Below are positions 44,826 to 54,065 of a stretch of 64,000 nucleotides of DNA, piece by piece. The DNA comes from Sphingomonas profundi. GTDB taxonomy: Bacteria; Pseudomonadota; Alphaproteobacteria; Sphingomonadales; Sphingomonadaceae. The stretch spans positions 1,736,001 through 1,800,000 of the forward strand of contig NZ_CP046535.1 of assembly GCF_009739515.1 (NCBI RefSeq), in the 5' to 3' direction. The position numbers and the translations under genes are program-made. The first letter of the stretch is position 1. Each line of letters opens with the position of its first letter. A model generated the notes under the pieces. It saw only the letters and a program-made list of their open reading frames with translations. It made no database searches and was not told the DNA's origin.

Positions 44826-44865
44826 CCGCCGGGCGCGCTCAGGCCGGCGATTTACTTTGTTTGTC

Positions 44866-44909
44866 GCGGTTTCCGAGCCGGCAGGTGATCGCACCTGCCG
44901 GGAAACCGC
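44866..44909. terminator. Hairpin between convergent leuB and cysQ
   Basis: GCGGTTTCC at 44866 pairs with GGAAACCGC ending at 44909, and an inner stem GGCAGGTG/CACCTGCC is closed by ATCG. A 5-base bulge lies on one side. The symmetrical structure could end both transcripts. Confidence 0.75.
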
Positions 44910-45668
44910 TCAGCCGATCGCGGCGAGCGCCTCCCGCACCCGCTGCACCAGATGCTGTGGGCAGATCAGCAGGTCCGGCAGGTAGGTATCCGGCCGGTTA
45001 TACTCCAGCGGCGAGCCGTCCATGCGGCTGACGTGCAGGCCCGCGGCCTGGGCGACGGCGACGGGGGCGCAATTGTCCCACTCATACTGGCCGCCGGTGT
45101 GGAGGTAGATGTCGGCCTCGCCGCGCACCACCGCCATCGCCTTGGCGCCGGCCGACCCCATCGGCACCAGCTCCGCGCCCAGCGCCTCGGCCACCGCCAC
45201 CGCCTCCTTCGCGGGCCGGGTGCGGCTGACGAGCATGCGCAGGCGCGGCGGCGTCTCCGGCACGGGCGGGCACCGCCCTGAGCAGAGCGTGAGCCCCAGA
45301 GCCGGCAGCGCCACCGCGCCCAGCGTGGCCGCGCCGTCCACCGCCAGCGCCACATGCACCGCCCAGTCGCTGCGTCCCTCGCCATATTCGCGCGTGCCGT
45401 CCAGCGGATCGACGATCCACACGCGCCGGGCGGAAAGCCGCGCCTCGCTGTCCTTCTCCTCTTCCGAGAGGATCGCGTCCTCGTGCCGCCGCGCCTTCAG
45501 CGCCTCGACGATGAAGGCGTTGGCGACACGATCGCCCGCCTGGCCCAGCGCGCGGCCGGCGAACAGGCCGGATCGCCGCAGCGTCAGCAGGATCTCGCCA
45601 GCCGTCTCGGCGACATGGCGGGCGAGCGCGGTATCGTCGTCCAGGTCGGGCACGGTCGCCTCGCTCAC
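44910..45668 (-). CDS. cysQ: 3'(2'),5'-bisphosphate nucleotidase
   Basis: This 252-residue lithium-sensitive phosphatase of the inositol-monophosphatase fold removes the 3'-phosphate from PAP/PAPS, byproducts of sulfate activation. The metal-binding motifs are complete: [21 protein letters not shown] and, near the end, the third metal site [17 protein letters not shown]. Its start overlaps the stop of cysNC by four bases, so it is the third gene of a cysD-cysNC-cysQ unit and can recycle PAP made from the pathway. Length is normal. Confidence 0.92.
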   Translation of the reverse strand: MSEATVPDLDDDTALARHVAETAGEILLTLRRSGLFAGRALGQAGDRVANAFIVEALKARRHEDAILSEEEKDSEARLSARRVWIVDPLDGTREYGEGRSDWAVHVALAVDGAATLGAVALPALGLTLCSGRCPPVPETPPRLRMLVSRTRPAKEAVAVAEALGAELVPMGSAGAKAMAVVRGEADIYLHTGGQYEWDNCAPVAVAQAAGLHVSRMDGSPLEYNRPDTYLPDLLICPQHLVQRVREALAAIG

Positions 45669-47578
45669 GGGATCAGCCGCGCGACGATCGCGTCGGCCGC
45701 CTGCTCGGGCGTCATCGCGGTGGTGTCGATGCGGATCTCGGGATCCTCGGGCGCCTCATAGGGGCTGTCGATGCCGGTGAAGTTGGCGAGCGCGCCGGCG
45801 CGCGCCTTCTTGTAGAGCCCCTTCACGTCGCGCCGCTCCGCCTCGGCCAGCGGGGTATCGATGTGGATCTCGATGAACTCGCCCGGCTGCATCATCGCCC
45901 GCACCATGCCGCGCTCGGCACGGAAAGGCGAGATGAAGGCGGTGATCACGATCAGCCCGGCATCGGTCATCAGCTTCGCCACCTCACCCACCCGGCGAAT
46001 ATTCTCCACGCGGTCGGCATCGGTGAAGCCGAGATCCTTGTTCAGCCCGTGGCGGACATTGTCGCCGTCCAGCAGGAAGGTGTGGCGGTTCATCCGCACC
46101 AGCTTCTTCTCGACGAGATTCGCGATGGTCGACTTGCCCGCGCCCGACAGGCCGGTGAACCAAAGCACCGCCGGCTTCTGGTTCTTCAGGTCGGCATGCG
46201 TCTCCCGGTCCACATCCAGCGCCTGCCAGTGGACGTTCTGCGATCGGCGAAGCGAGAAATGCAGCAGCCCGGCGGCGACGGTGGCGTTGGTCAGCTTGTC
46301 GACGAGGATGAAGCCGCCAAGCGTGCGGCTCTCGGCATAGGGCGCGAACACGATCGGCCGGTCGGTGGCGACCGTCGCCACGCCGATGCCGTTCAGCTCC
46401 AGCGTCTTGGCCGCCAGATGCTCCATCGTGTTGACGTTGACGGCATATTTCGGCTCCTGCACCGTTGCCGACACCGTCTGCGTGGCAAGCTTCAGCCAGT
46501 AGGCGCGGCCCGGCAGCAGCGGCTCGTCCGCCATCCACACGATCGTCGCCTCGAACTGGTCGGCCACTTCCGGCGGCGCATCGGCGGCGGCGATCACGTC
46601 CCCGCGCGAGCAGTCGACCTCGTCGGCAAGAGTGAGGGTGACGGACTGGCCGGCCACCGCCGCGTCCAGGTCGCCGTCCAGCGTGACGATCCGCGCGACG
46701 CTGCTCGTCCGGCCGGAAGGCAGGATGCGCACCGCGTCGCCCGGCCGCACCGTGCCGCCGGCGATCAGCCCGGCGAAGCCGCGAAAATCCAGGTTCGGCC
46801 GGTTGACCCACTGCACCGGCATGCGGAACGGCCGCGCGCGATCGGCCTGGCCGGCGACCTCCACCGTCTCCAGATGCGCCATCAAGGTCGGCCCGTCATA
46901 CCAGGGCGTGTTGACGCTCGCGCTCGTGATGTTGTCGCCCTTGAAGCCGGAGATCGGCATGGGCGTGAAGCCGGCGATACCGATGCTCTGCGCGAAGGCG
47001 GTGTAGTCCGCCACGATCTCCTCGTAGCGCGCCCGGTCGTAGCCGATCAGGTCCATCTTGTTCACCGCCAGCACCAGATGGCGGATGCCGAGCAGGTGGG
47101 CGAGGTAGCTGTGCCGCCGCGTCTGCGTCAGCACCCCCTTGCGCGCGTCGATCAGGATCACGGCGAGGTCGGCGGTGGAGGCGCCCGTCACCATGTTGCG
47201 GGTATATTGCTCGTGCCCCGGCGTGTCGGCGACGATGAACTTGCGCGTGCTCGTCGCGAAGAAGCGGTAGGCGACGTCGATCGTAATGCCCTGCTCGCGC
47301 TCGGCGGCCAGCCCGTCCACCAGCAGCGCGAAGTCGATCTCCTGCCCCTGCGTGCCGACCCGCCGGCTGTCCGCCTCCAGCGCCGCCAGCTGATCCTCGA
47401 AGATCATCTTCGAATCGTACAGCAGCCGGCCGATCAGCGTGGACTTGCCGTCGTCCACCGATCCGCAGGTGATGAAGCGCAACATGCTCTTGTGCTGGTG
47501 CTGCACCAGATAGGCGTCGATATCCTCGGCGACGAGGGTATCGACTTCATACGCGGAGGGGGTGACGATGTCGGACAT
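45665..47578 (-). CDS. cysNC: Fused sulfate adenylyltransferase large subunit / APS kinase
   Basis: This 637-residue bifunctional enzyme has an N-terminal half that is the GTPase subunit of ATP sulfurylase: G1 [20 protein letters not shown]3 [12 protein letters not shown] and G4 VNKMDLIG. It activates CysD for making adenylylsulfate. The C-terminal 190 residues are APS kinase, with P-loop [13 protein letters not shown] and the PAPS lid region ([14 protein letters not shown]), which makes PAPS. The fusion is frequent in alphaproteobacteria. It lies between cysD (195-base gap with a large palindrome) and cysQ (ATGA overlap). Confidence 0.96.
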   Translation of the reverse strand: MSDIVTPSAYEVDTLVAEDIDAYLVQHQHKSMLRFITCGSVDDGKSTLIGRLLYDSKMIFEDQLAALEADSRRVGTQGQEIDFALLVDGLAAEREQGITIDVAYRFFATSTRKFIVADTPGHEQYTRNMVTGASTADLAVILIDARKGVLTQTRRHSYLAHLLGIRHLVLAVNKMDLIGYDRARYEEIVADYTAFAQSIGIAGFTPMPISGFKGDNITSASVNTPWYDGPTLMAHLETVEVAGQADRARPFRMPVQWVNRPNLDFRGFAGLIAGGTVRPGDAVRILPSGRTSSVARIVTLDGDLDAAVAGQSVTLTLADEVDCSRGDVIAAADAPPEVADQFEATIVWMADEPLLPGRAYWLKLATQTVSATVQEPKYAVNVNTMEHLAAKTLELNGIGVATVATDRPIVFAPYAESRTLGGFILVDKLTNATVAAGLLHFSLRRSQNVHWQALDVDRETHADLKNQKPAVLWFTGLSGAGKSTIANLVEKKLVRMNRHTFLLDGDNVRHGLNKDLGFTDADRVENIRRVGEVAKLMTDAGLIVITAFISPFRAERGMVRAMMQPGEFIEIHIDTPLAEAERRDVKGLYKKARAGALANFTGIDSPYEAPEDPEIRIDTTAMTPEQAADAIVARLIP

Positions 47579-47615
47579 GTCAGGCGCGATCCGCCACGGT
47601 CAGCGGCAGAAATGC

Positions 47616-47757
47616 GCGCAGAGACGCGGAGACGCAGAGACGATCGGCGCGCGGCGAAGCCGCAACCGGATTCTTGAGCCTTTCCACGTGGTGGTTGCGG
47701 CAGGGTCGCAATGCCTGCGGCGCGGAAGATCCCCTCTGCGCCTCCGCGTCTCTGCGC
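47616..47757. repeat. Nested inverted repeat of 142 bases between cysD and cysNC
   Basis: The outer arms of 24 bases (47616-47639, GCGCAGAGACGCGGAG and onward, and 47734-47757) have one mismatch. Inside are GCCGCAACC (47659-47667) and GGTTGCGGC (47693-47701). It resembles a small MITE-like or REP-derived element. It sits within the same transcription unit as cysD and cysNC and could affect read-through or mRNA stability. Confidence 0.88.
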
Positions 47758-47773
47758 GAATTCATCAGGCCCA

Positions 47774-48712
47774 TCAGAAATATCCCTCCTGCTTCTTCTT
47801 CTCCATGCCCGCGCCGCCGGCATCCTTGTCGATCGCGCGGCCCTGCCGCTCGCTGGTGGTGGTCAGCAGCATCTCCTGGATCACCTCCGGCAGGGTAGCC
47901 GCCGCGCTCTCCACCGCACCCGTCAGCGGATAGCAGCCGAGCGTGCGGAAGCGGATCGATCGTTCCACCGGCACCTCGCCCGGCGCCAGCGGGAAGCGAT
48001 CGTCGTCCACCATCAGCAGCATCCCGTCGCGCTCCACCGTAGGCCGCGGCGCCGCGAAGTAGAGCGGCACGATCGGGATGCCCTCCAGATGGATGTACTG
48101 CCAGATGTCGAGCTCGGTCCAGTTCGAGATCGGGAAGACGCGGATGCTCTCCCCCCTCGCCTTGCGGGCATTGTAGAGGTTCCACAGCTCCGGCCGCTGG
48201 TTCTTCGGATCCCAGCCATGGGCGGCCGACCGGAACGAGAAGATGCGCTCCTTCGCGCGGCTCTTCTCCTCGTCGCGCCGCGCGCCGCCGAACGCGGCGT
48301 CGAAGCCGTATTTGTCCAGCGCCTGCTTCAGCCCCTCGGTCTTCCACATGTCGGTATGCACCGCGCCATGATCGAACGGGTTGATCCCCAGCCGCTCGGC
48401 CTCCGGGTTGCGATAGACGATCAGCTCCATCCCCGCCTCGGCCGCGGCCTTGTCGCGCAGTTCGTACATCGCCCGGAACTTCCACGTCGTGTCGACATGC
48501 AGCAGCGGAAACGGCGGCGGCGCGGGGTAGAAGGCCTTGCGCGCCAGATGCAGCATCACCGCGCTGTCCTTGCCCACGCTGTAGAGCATCACCGGCCGCT
48601 CCGCCTCCGCCACCACCTCCCGCAGGATGTGGATGCTCTCCGCCTCCAGCCGCTGGAGGTGGGTGAGCGGGGCGGACGGCACGGGCGTCGCGGATTCCGG
48701 CGAATGGATCAT
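47774..48712 (-). CDS. cysD: Sulfate adenylyltransferase small subunit
   Basis: This 312-residue catalytic subunit of ATP sulfurylase makes adenylylsulfate from ATP and sulfate, driven by GTP hydrolysis on CysN. The PP-loop is [50 protein letters not shown] and [14 protein letters not shown] are the usual CysD blocks, and the C-terminus is the common KKKQEGYF. It is the first gene of the cysD-cysNC-cysQ unit. The amidase gene upstream is on the same strand with a 108-base gap, so the operon may have its own promoter there. Confidence 0.96.
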   Translation of the reverse strand: MIHSPESATPVPSAPLTHLQRLEAESIHILREVVAEAERPVMLYSVGKDSAVMLHLARKAFYPAPPPFPLLHVDTTWKFRAMYELRDKAAAEAGMELIVYRNPEAERLGINPFDHGAVHTDMWKTEGLKQALDKYGFDAAFGGARRDEEKSRAKERIFSFRSAAHGWDPKNQRPELWNLYNARKARGESIRVFPISNWTELDIWQYIHLEGIPIVPLYFAAPRPTVERDGMLLMVDDDRFPLAPGEVPVERSIRFRTLGCYPLTGAVESAAATLPEVIQEMLLTTTSERQGRAIDKDAGGAGMEKKKQEGYF

Positions 48713-48820
48713 GCCCCGCCATGTCGTCGCTCCGCCGCAAGGGCGGAAGGCAGATGTAGCTTTGCCGTCTAAAGGCCCGCTTTCGACGCCGCCTGTCTTT
48801 GGAGGAGACCCATCCCCCGC

Positions 48821-50371
48821 TCAGTCGGGCGTGAGCGTCTTCAGATAATGCGGCGGCGTGCGGGCGTGGCTCGCCTGCTCATAGGCGTAGCCGGCCGCCA
48901 GCAGGTCCGCCTCGCCATAAGCCGGGCCGATGAACGAGAGGCCCACCGGCAGCCCGCGCACCAGCCCCATCGGCACGGTGAGGTGCGGATAGCCGGCGAT
49001 CGCGGGCAGCTGGCTGGCGCTCGGCCCGTCATACTGATCGCCATAGACGGGATCGCTGGGCCACGCCGGCCCGTAGCTCGGCTGGACGATGATCGTGGCG
49101 CCCGCGCGCCGCAGCATCGCGTCGATCCCCTCCGCGCCGGCCCGCCGCAGCGATGCCGCGCGCGCCGCCCGGTAGGCGGGATCGTCCGTGCCCTTCGTCC
49201 TGGCCGCCTCCTCGAACACGTCCTGCCCGAAATAGGGCATCTCGCGCGCCGCCTCGGCGACGTTGAAGGCGATCAGCGCCTCCAGCGTGCGCGCCGTCAC
49301 CGCCGGTGGGGTCGTCGCCAGATAGGCGGCGAGATCGGTCTTCAGCTCGGTCTGCAGCACCAGCGTCTCGGCATCGCCCAGGCCGGTGCGGGCCGGCGGT
49401 GCGACCTCGACCAGGGTCGCCCCCTGCGCGCGCAGCACGCCCAGCGCGGCCTCGAAGCGGTTGGCGAGTTCCGCCGGCATCTTCGGCCGCACCACGCCGA
49501 TGCGCCGGCCCCTCAGCGCGTCCAGCCGCAGCGCGGCGACATGATCGCGGGCGTGCGCGCCGGCCTGCGCGGTCGCCGGATCGGCCGGGTCGCTGCCGAT
49601 CATCGCTGAGAACAGGATCGCCACGTCGCGCACGCTGCGCGCCATCGGCCCCGGCGTGTCCTGGCTGTGGCTGATCGGCACGACCCCCGTGCGGCTGACC
49701 AGGCCGACGGTGGGCTTCAGCCCCACGAGCCCGTTCATCGATGCCGGGCAGATCACCGACCCGTCCGTCTCCGTGCCCAGCGCCGCCGCCGCGAAGCTGG
49801 CCGCGACGGCCGCGCCCGACCCGCTGGACGAACCGCAGGCGGTGCGATCGAGCACATAGGGGTTGCGCACCAACCCGCCGACCGCGCTCCACCCGCTCAT
49901 CGATGCGGTCGAGCGGATGTTCGCCCATTCGGAGAGGTTGGTCTTGCCCAGGATCACCGCGCCCGCCCGCCGCAGCCGTGCCACCACCGGCGCATCGCGG
50001 CGGGGGACGTTGCCGGCCAAAGCGAGGCTGCCGGCGGTGGTCGCGGTGCCGTCCGCCGTCTCGATATTGTCCTTCACTAGGATCGGCACGCCGTCCAGCG
50101 GGCCGATCGGCCGGCCGGCGCGGCGCCGCGCATCGCTGGCCCGCGCCTCCGCCAACGCCGAGGGGTTTATCGCGATCACCGCGTGCAGCGCCGGGCCGCG
50201 CCGGTCCATCGCCGCGATCCGCGACAGATAGGCCCGCGTGATCGCCGTGCTGGAGGTGCCGGCCGCCATCTGCGCGGCGAGGTCGGCGATGGAACGCTCC
50301 GCCACCGGCGGCGCGGCGGCCGCCCCGCACGCGGTTGCGGCCAGCAGCAGGCTCGCGATCGGCCGCCGCAT
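48821..50371 (-). CDS. Amidase-signature family protein, exported
   Basis: This 516-residue serine amidase has the catalytic Lys in GVPILVKDNIET, and the Gly/Ser-rich block TACGSSSGSGAAVAASFAAA with GTETDGSVICPAS, which contains the cis-Ser and nucleophile Ser. It begins with an export signal (RRPIASLLLAATACGAAAA). The possible lipobox ATAC is weak, so it may be periplasmic rather than lipidated. The substrate amide is unknown. A flavin reductase gene precedes it by 23 bases on the same strand. The longer upstream frame to 50533 lies inside that reductase gene. Confidence 0.86.
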   Translation of the reverse strand: MRRPIASLLLAATACGAAAAPPVAERSIADLAAQMAAGTSSTAITRAYLSRIAAMDRRGPALHAVIAINPSALAEARASDARRRAGRPIGPLDGVPILVKDNIETADGTATTAGSLALAGNVPRRDAPVVARLRRAGAVILGKTNLSEWANIRSTASMSGWSAVGGLVRNPYVLDRTACGSSSGSGAAVAASFAAAALGTETDGSVICPASMNGLVGLKPTVGLVSRTGVVPISHSQDTPGPMARSVRDVAILFSAMIGSDPADPATAQAGAHARDHVAALRLDALRGRRIGVVRPKMPAELANRFEAALGVLRAQGATLVEVAPPARTGLGDAETLVLQTELKTDLAAYLATTPPAVTARTLEALIAFNVAEAAREMPYFGQDVFEEAARTKGTDDPAYRAARAASLRRAGAEGIDAMLRRAGATIIVQPSYGPAWPSDPVYGDQYDGPSASQLPAIAGYPHLTVPMGLVRGLPVGLSFIGPAYGEADLLAAGYAYEQASHARTPPHYLKTLTPD

Positions 50372-50394
50372 CGCCACCCTGCCGCCGGCCCGCC

Positions 50395-50886
50395 TCAGGC
50401 GAGCGCCCTTGCCGACGCGAAGCCGCCATCCACCCAGATCAGCGGATCGATCGTCGGATGGTTGCAGACGGAGAGCACCTCGCCGATGAAGAGCGTGTGG
50501 GTCGCCACCTCCAGGGTCAAGGTCGTCTGGCATTCCAGGCTGGCGACGGCGTCCGGCAGCACCGGCAGGCCGTTGGCCGAGGCCACCCAGCCGCCATCCT
50601 CGAAGCGGGCGAGCCCCTTCTTCTTGCCGCTGAACACGCCGACCAGATCGGCATGCCGCTCCGCCAGCAGGTTCACGCAGAAACGGCGATCGGCAGACAG
50701 CACCGGCGATATGCTGGCATTGCGGTTCACCGCGACAAGGATCGTCGGCGGATCGGCGGTGACGGAGGTGACGGCGGTCGCCGCCATGCCCGTCCAGTCG
50801 TCGCCAGTGCCGCCGGTGATGATCGCGATCGTGGTCGCCAGTCGCCGCATGGCGAGCTTGAAGTCGGTATCCACCGTGTCCGTCAT
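50395..50886 (-). CDS. Flavin reductase family protein (NAD(P)H:FMN oxidoreductase)
   Basis: This 163-residue protein resembles the small component of two-component flavin monooxygenases: AMRRLATTIAIITGG, then GMAATAVTSVTADPPTILVAVN, where the Thr-rich loop binds flavin, and FCVNLLAERHADLV. It supplies reduced FMN or FAD to a partner oxygenase. No oxygenase gene of that class is adjacent, so the partner is not seen. It leads a short unit with the amidase and is divergent from the Flp pilin gene. Confidence 0.88.
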   Translation of the reverse strand: MTDTVDTDFKLAMRRLATTIAIITGGTGDDWTGMAATAVTSVTADPPTILVAVNRNASISPVLSADRRFCVNLLAERHADLVGVFSGKKKGLARFEDGGWVASANGLPVLPDAVASLECQTTLTLEVATHTLFIGEVLSVCNHPTIDPLIWVDGGFASARALA

Positions 50887-50996
50887 CGGAACTCCCGCTT
50901 GTTCGTGCCAGATTGTAAAATCATCTGTTCATTATCTTTCAAGACCTGTCCACGATAAGCCACGGCCGGGGCAAATACAGCGGTCAGGACGGATAT

Positions 50997-51158
50997 ATGC
51001 ATCATATTCTCACGTTGTTACGTGACAATCGCGCCGCGACGGCCATCGAATATGGTCTCGTCGCCGCCCTGATCGCCGTCGCCGCGATCAGCACCATGTC
51101 CGCGCTCGGCACGCAGTTGCGCAAGACGTTCAACAACGTGACCCAGAACATGAAGTAG
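50997..51158 (+). CDS. Flp/Fap-type pilin, type IVb
   Basis: This 53-residue class III signal-containing pilin has the sequence DNRAATAIEYGLVAALIAVA. The Glu-Tyr pair typical of Flp pilins (mature position 5) is present, with predicted prepilin-peptidase cleavage after Ala13. A hydrophobic helix of about 24 residues follows. Flp pilins form Tad pili used in attachment. No Tad assembly gene (cpaA-F, tadZ) lies in the window, so this copy is solitary. It runs divergent from the flavin reductase and convergent with the M28 peptidase. Confidence 0.85.
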   Translation: MHHILTLLRDNRAATAIEYGLVAALIAVAAISTMSALGTQLRKTFNNVTQNMK

Positions 51159-51178
51159 CGCACCGGACCGACCGACCG

Positions 51179-52825
51179 CTACCGCCGCTGCGCCGCCGTC
51201 CTCGCACGCGCGGCGGCGAACTCGGAATCGGCGCTCCAGCCCGGCCAGGCGCGTCCGTCCGCCAGGCTGCGGCCCAGATCGTAGAGCAGGGTCAGGTCGG
51301 GCGTCACGCCGCCCATGTCCCAGTCGGCGCTCCACTCGTCGGCGGGCTGGTGGTAGCGATCGCGCGTATAGGCCTCGGCCAGCGCCTTGCCTCGCGCGAC
51401 GCCGCCCTGCGCCAGATCGCGCCCGTTGCCGAACGAGATCGCCGGCACGCCCTGCTTGGCGAAGGAGAAATGATCCGATCGGTAGAAGCTGCCCTCGCCG
51501 GCGCGCGGATCGGGCGTGTAGCTGCGGCCCAGCCGCTTGCCTTCCGCCACCAGCATGTCCAGCAGATCGAGCTTCGCGACGCCCGATATCGTGAAGTCGC
51601 GGGCGGGGCCGTAGCCGATCGTCGAATCCATGTTGATCACGCCCGCCGTCGTCGCCAGCGGGTAGACCGGGTTCGCCGCATAATATTCCGATCCCAGCAG
51701 CCCCTTCTCCTCCGCCGTCACCGCCAGGAAGGCGATCGAGCGATCGGTGCGCGGTGCGGCGGCAAAGGCGCGGCCAAGCTCCAGCAGCATCGCGATGCCT
51801 GAGGCATTGTCCCTCGCGCCATTGTAGATGCGGTCGCCCCGCGCGTCCGGCTGGCCGATGCCCAGATGATCCCAGTGGGCCGAGTACATCACCGTCTCGT
51901 CCGGGTGCTTCGCGCCGGGCAGGCGGCCGATCACGTTGTGCGAGACGATCCGCTCCGGCTTCACCGCATAATCGGCGGAGAGAGTGGTGCCGAGCGGGAC
52001 GGGCTTGAAGTCGCGCCGCTTCGCCGCCTGCTTCGCCGCCTCGAAATCCAGCCCGGCCGCGCGGAACAGATCGACCGCCAGATCGCGCTGGATCCACGCC
52101 TCCAGCGGCGCGTGCGCCGCCTTGGGATCGGCGCGGACGATGTCGAACATCGTGTTGCCGTTCGAATTGGCCACGGTGGCCCAGCCGTAGGAGGCGGGCT
52201 CATATTCGTGGATCACGAGCACGCCCGCGGCGCCCTGGCGCGCGCCTTCCTCATATTTGTACGTCCAGCGGCCATAATAGGTCATCGCCTTGCCGCCGAA
52301 ATCGCCCTCGCCGCCCTCGAAATCGGGATCGTTGACCAGCACGACCATGATCTTGCCGCGCAGGTCGACACCCTTGAAGTCGTCCCACCGGCGCTCGGGC
52401 GCCTTCACGCCGTAGCCCACGAACACCAGCGGCGCGTCCTTGATCGCCACCCGCGTATCGCCGGTGAGCGCCGCGCGCACGGCGATCTCCTGCCCGCGCG
52501 TCAGCGGCCGCGTGGCGCCCTTCGTGGTCAGGCTGATCCGCGCGTCGCCGGCGATGTCCGACTTGAGCAGCGGCACGTCCTGCGTCCAGCCGCGCGCCTT
52601 GCCGGCCATGTCGCCGCCGGGCTGGAGGCCGGCGGCCTTCATCCGCGCGACCAGATAGTCGATCGTGCGGGTCTCCGCCGGGGTCGCCGGGGCCCGCCCC
52701 TCGAACGCGTCGCTGGAGAGAGTGCGCACATCCTCGCTCACGCGGGCGGTGTCGAACGCCGGCGGCGCCGCGACGGCCGGGGCCAGCATCGCGACACCGG
52801 TCAGCAGAGCGAGCGTTTTCAACAT
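51179..52825 (-). CDS. M28-family zinc aminopeptidase with PA domain, exported
   Basis: This 548-residue secreted metallopeptidase has a signal peptide (LKTLALLTGVAMLAPAVAA). An inserted PA (protease-associated) domain lies around residues 120-270 (FVGYGVKAPERRWDDFKG, VLVIHEYEPASYGW). The catalytic domain holds the two-zinc ligands: SAHWDHLGIG, DNASGIAMLLEL (bridging Asp), TAEEKGLLGSE (base Glu), INMDSTIG (Asp) and YRSDHFSFAKQG (His). It probably trims amino acids from peptides in the periplasm or outside. The ATG at 52825 follows GGAGGTG, ten bases off. The frame runs on upstream. Confidence 0.92.
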   Translation of the reverse strand: MLKTLALLTGVAMLAPAVAAPPAFDTARVSEDVRTLSSDAFEGRAPATPAETRTIDYLVARMKAAGLQPGGDMAGKARGWTQDVPLLKSDIAGDARISLTTKGATRPLTRGQEIAVRAALTGDTRVAIKDAPLVFVGYGVKAPERRWDDFKGVDLRGKIMVVLVNDPDFEGGEGDFGGKAMTYYGRWTYKYEEGARQGAAGVLVIHEYEPASYGWATVANSNGNTMFDIVRADPKAAHAPLEAWIQRDLAVDLFRAAGLDFEAAKQAAKRRDFKPVPLGTTLSADYAVKPERIVSHNVIGRLPGAKHPDETVMYSAHWDHLGIGQPDARGDRIYNGARDNASGIAMLLELGRAFAAAPRTDRSIAFLAVTAEEKGLLGSEYYAANPVYPLATTAGVINMDSTIGYGPARDFTISGVAKLDLLDMLVAEGKRLGRSYTPDPRAGEGSFYRSDHFSFAKQGVPAISFGNGRDLAQGGVARGKALAEAYTRDRYHQPADEWSADWDMGGVTPDLTLLYDLGRSLADGRAWPGWSADSEFAAARARTAAQRR

Positions 52826-53046
52826 GCCAAGTACACCTCCTGCCGTCCGGCCCGATCCGCCGGCATCCCGCCTTCTCGGCCAGGTGACGCCGGATGGCAA
52901 TCCGCCTCGCCCGCCCGCGCGCGTTGCACCGGCGGGGGCACGGGCGTAGAAGCGACGCGCCCGTCGGCAGGAGAAAACCCTCCGCCGCCGGGTGGAACAA
53001 CGATCCCGGTTGCCGCTGCGGTGGCCGGGCGCGCAGGAGAATGATG

Positions 53047-53427
53047 ATGTCCTATTCGATGACGGCGGCGCGCCTGCGCCGGCCGGCCCGGCTCGTCGCC
53101 GGGCTGATCGTGGCGGCCGGTCTCGCCACGGCGGCGCAGGCCGATCCGCAGATCCAGGTGCGCGGCGCGGCCGCTCAGGGCCTCGAGACCCAGTCCCGCC
53201 TGCTGCGGTTCGGCGATCTCGATCTCGCCTCCGCCCAGGGCCGCGACAGGCTGGAGAACCGGCTGAAAGTGGCGGCCGGCACGGTGTGCGGCAAGCGTTC
53301 GCTGTGGACGGTGCGTCCGCCGGCCGATTATGGCCGCTGCTACGATCGCGCGCTCACCGATGCCCGCATCCAGATCGACCAGCGCCTCGCCGCCGGCGAG
53401 ACCGCGATCCGCGTCGTCGGATCGTGA
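53047..53427 (+). CDS. UrcA family protein, exported
   Basis: This 126-residue protein is predicted to be secreted (signal ending ATAAQA, residue 32). The body has the UrcA-family pattern: LLRFGDLDLASAQGRDRLENRL near the middle, one Cys before (VCGKRSL) and one after (YGRCYDRAL), likely forming a disulfide. UrcA proteins are small periplasmic proteins of unknown role, frequent in Caulobacterales and Sphingomonadales. The ATG at 53047 is preferred because the AGGAG at 53035 sits at the right spacing. Earlier ATGs at 53041 and 53044 are alternatives. Confidence 0.82.
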   Translation: MSYSMTAARLRRPARLVAGLIVAAGLATAAQADPQIQVRGAAAQGLETQSRLLRFGDLDLASAQGRDRLENRLKVAAGTVCGKRSLWTVRPPADYGRCYDRALTDARIQIDQRLAAGETAIRVVGS

Positions 53428-53432
53428 GCGAC

Positions 53433-53467
53433 CGGCGGGCGGGGGCGATACCGCCACCCGCCCGCCG
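53433..53467. terminator. Hairpin between convergent urcA-type and ridA-type genes
   Basis: CGGCGGGCGGGGGCG (53433 on) pairs almost completely with CGCCACCCGCCCGCCG (to 53467) around a short loop. The symmetric GC stem is suited to stop both transcripts. Confidence 0.65.
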
Positions 53468-53472
53468 CGTCC

Positions 53473-54003
53473 TCACTTCACCTTGGCGGCGATCGCCTCG
53501 ATCTCGATCAGGAAGTTCGGGCCGGCCAGCGCCGCCACCTGCACCGTCGATCGCGCGACCGTGTTCGGATTGTCGGCGGTGCCGAAGAACATCTTGAACC
53601 CGTCGTTGAAGCCGGCGAAGTCCATCTTGCCGCTCATCTTCGGATCGGCCGCCACGAACACCGTCAGCTTGATGATGTCCGACATGGCATAGCCCTGCGC
53701 GGCCAATATGCCCTTTATCTTCGTGAAGATGCTGATCGTCTGCGTCTTGGTGTCGCCGAAATCGTCCATCGTCAGCGATGCCGGCGGCTTCGCCTTCGAT
53801 GCTTCCATCGGCGAGGCGAGCTGGCCGGAGAGGTAGAGCGTCTCGGTGCCGGCGGGCACGGTGACGCCCTGCAGGATCAACCCCGGCGGCGTGTTGGCGT
53901 GGCGGACGATCGCGCCGGGCGCCTTGGCCGGCGCGGCGGCAGCGGGCGCCGCCAGCGCGAAGGCGAGCGGCAGCACCGCGGCGAGGAAACAGGTGCGGGT
54001 CAT
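53473..54003 (-). CDS. RidA family protein with signal peptide (periplasmic imine deaminase)
   Basis: This 176-residue protein is a RidA/YjgF domain behind a Sec signal peptide (LAAVLPLAFALAAPAAAA). RidA hydrolyses reactive enamines and imines made by PLP and flavin enzymes. The essential Arg is Arg151 in NTVARSTVQVAAL, and the C-terminal NFLIEIEAIAAKVK contains Glu167, matching Glu120 of E. coli RidA. Most RidA proteins are cytoplasmic, so export is unusual. It is the last gene of a same-strand group with a TonB receptor (62-base gap) and a Tat-type amine oxidase, which would supply its substrate in the periplasm. Confidence 0.88.
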   Translation of the reverse strand: MTRTCFLAAVLPLAFALAAPAAAAPAKAPGAIVRHANTPPGLILQGVTVPAGTETLYLSGQLASPMEASKAKPPASLTMDDFGDTKTQTISIFTKIKGILAAQGYAMSDIIKLTVFVAADPKMSGKMDFAGFNDGFKMFFGTADNPNTVARSTVQVAALAGPNFLIEIEAIAAKVK

Positions 54004-54065
54004 GGCAGTCTCTCCGGTGGACGGGCGAACGGGGCGAGCCGGCCGGCCCGCCCCGCATGCGCCTC

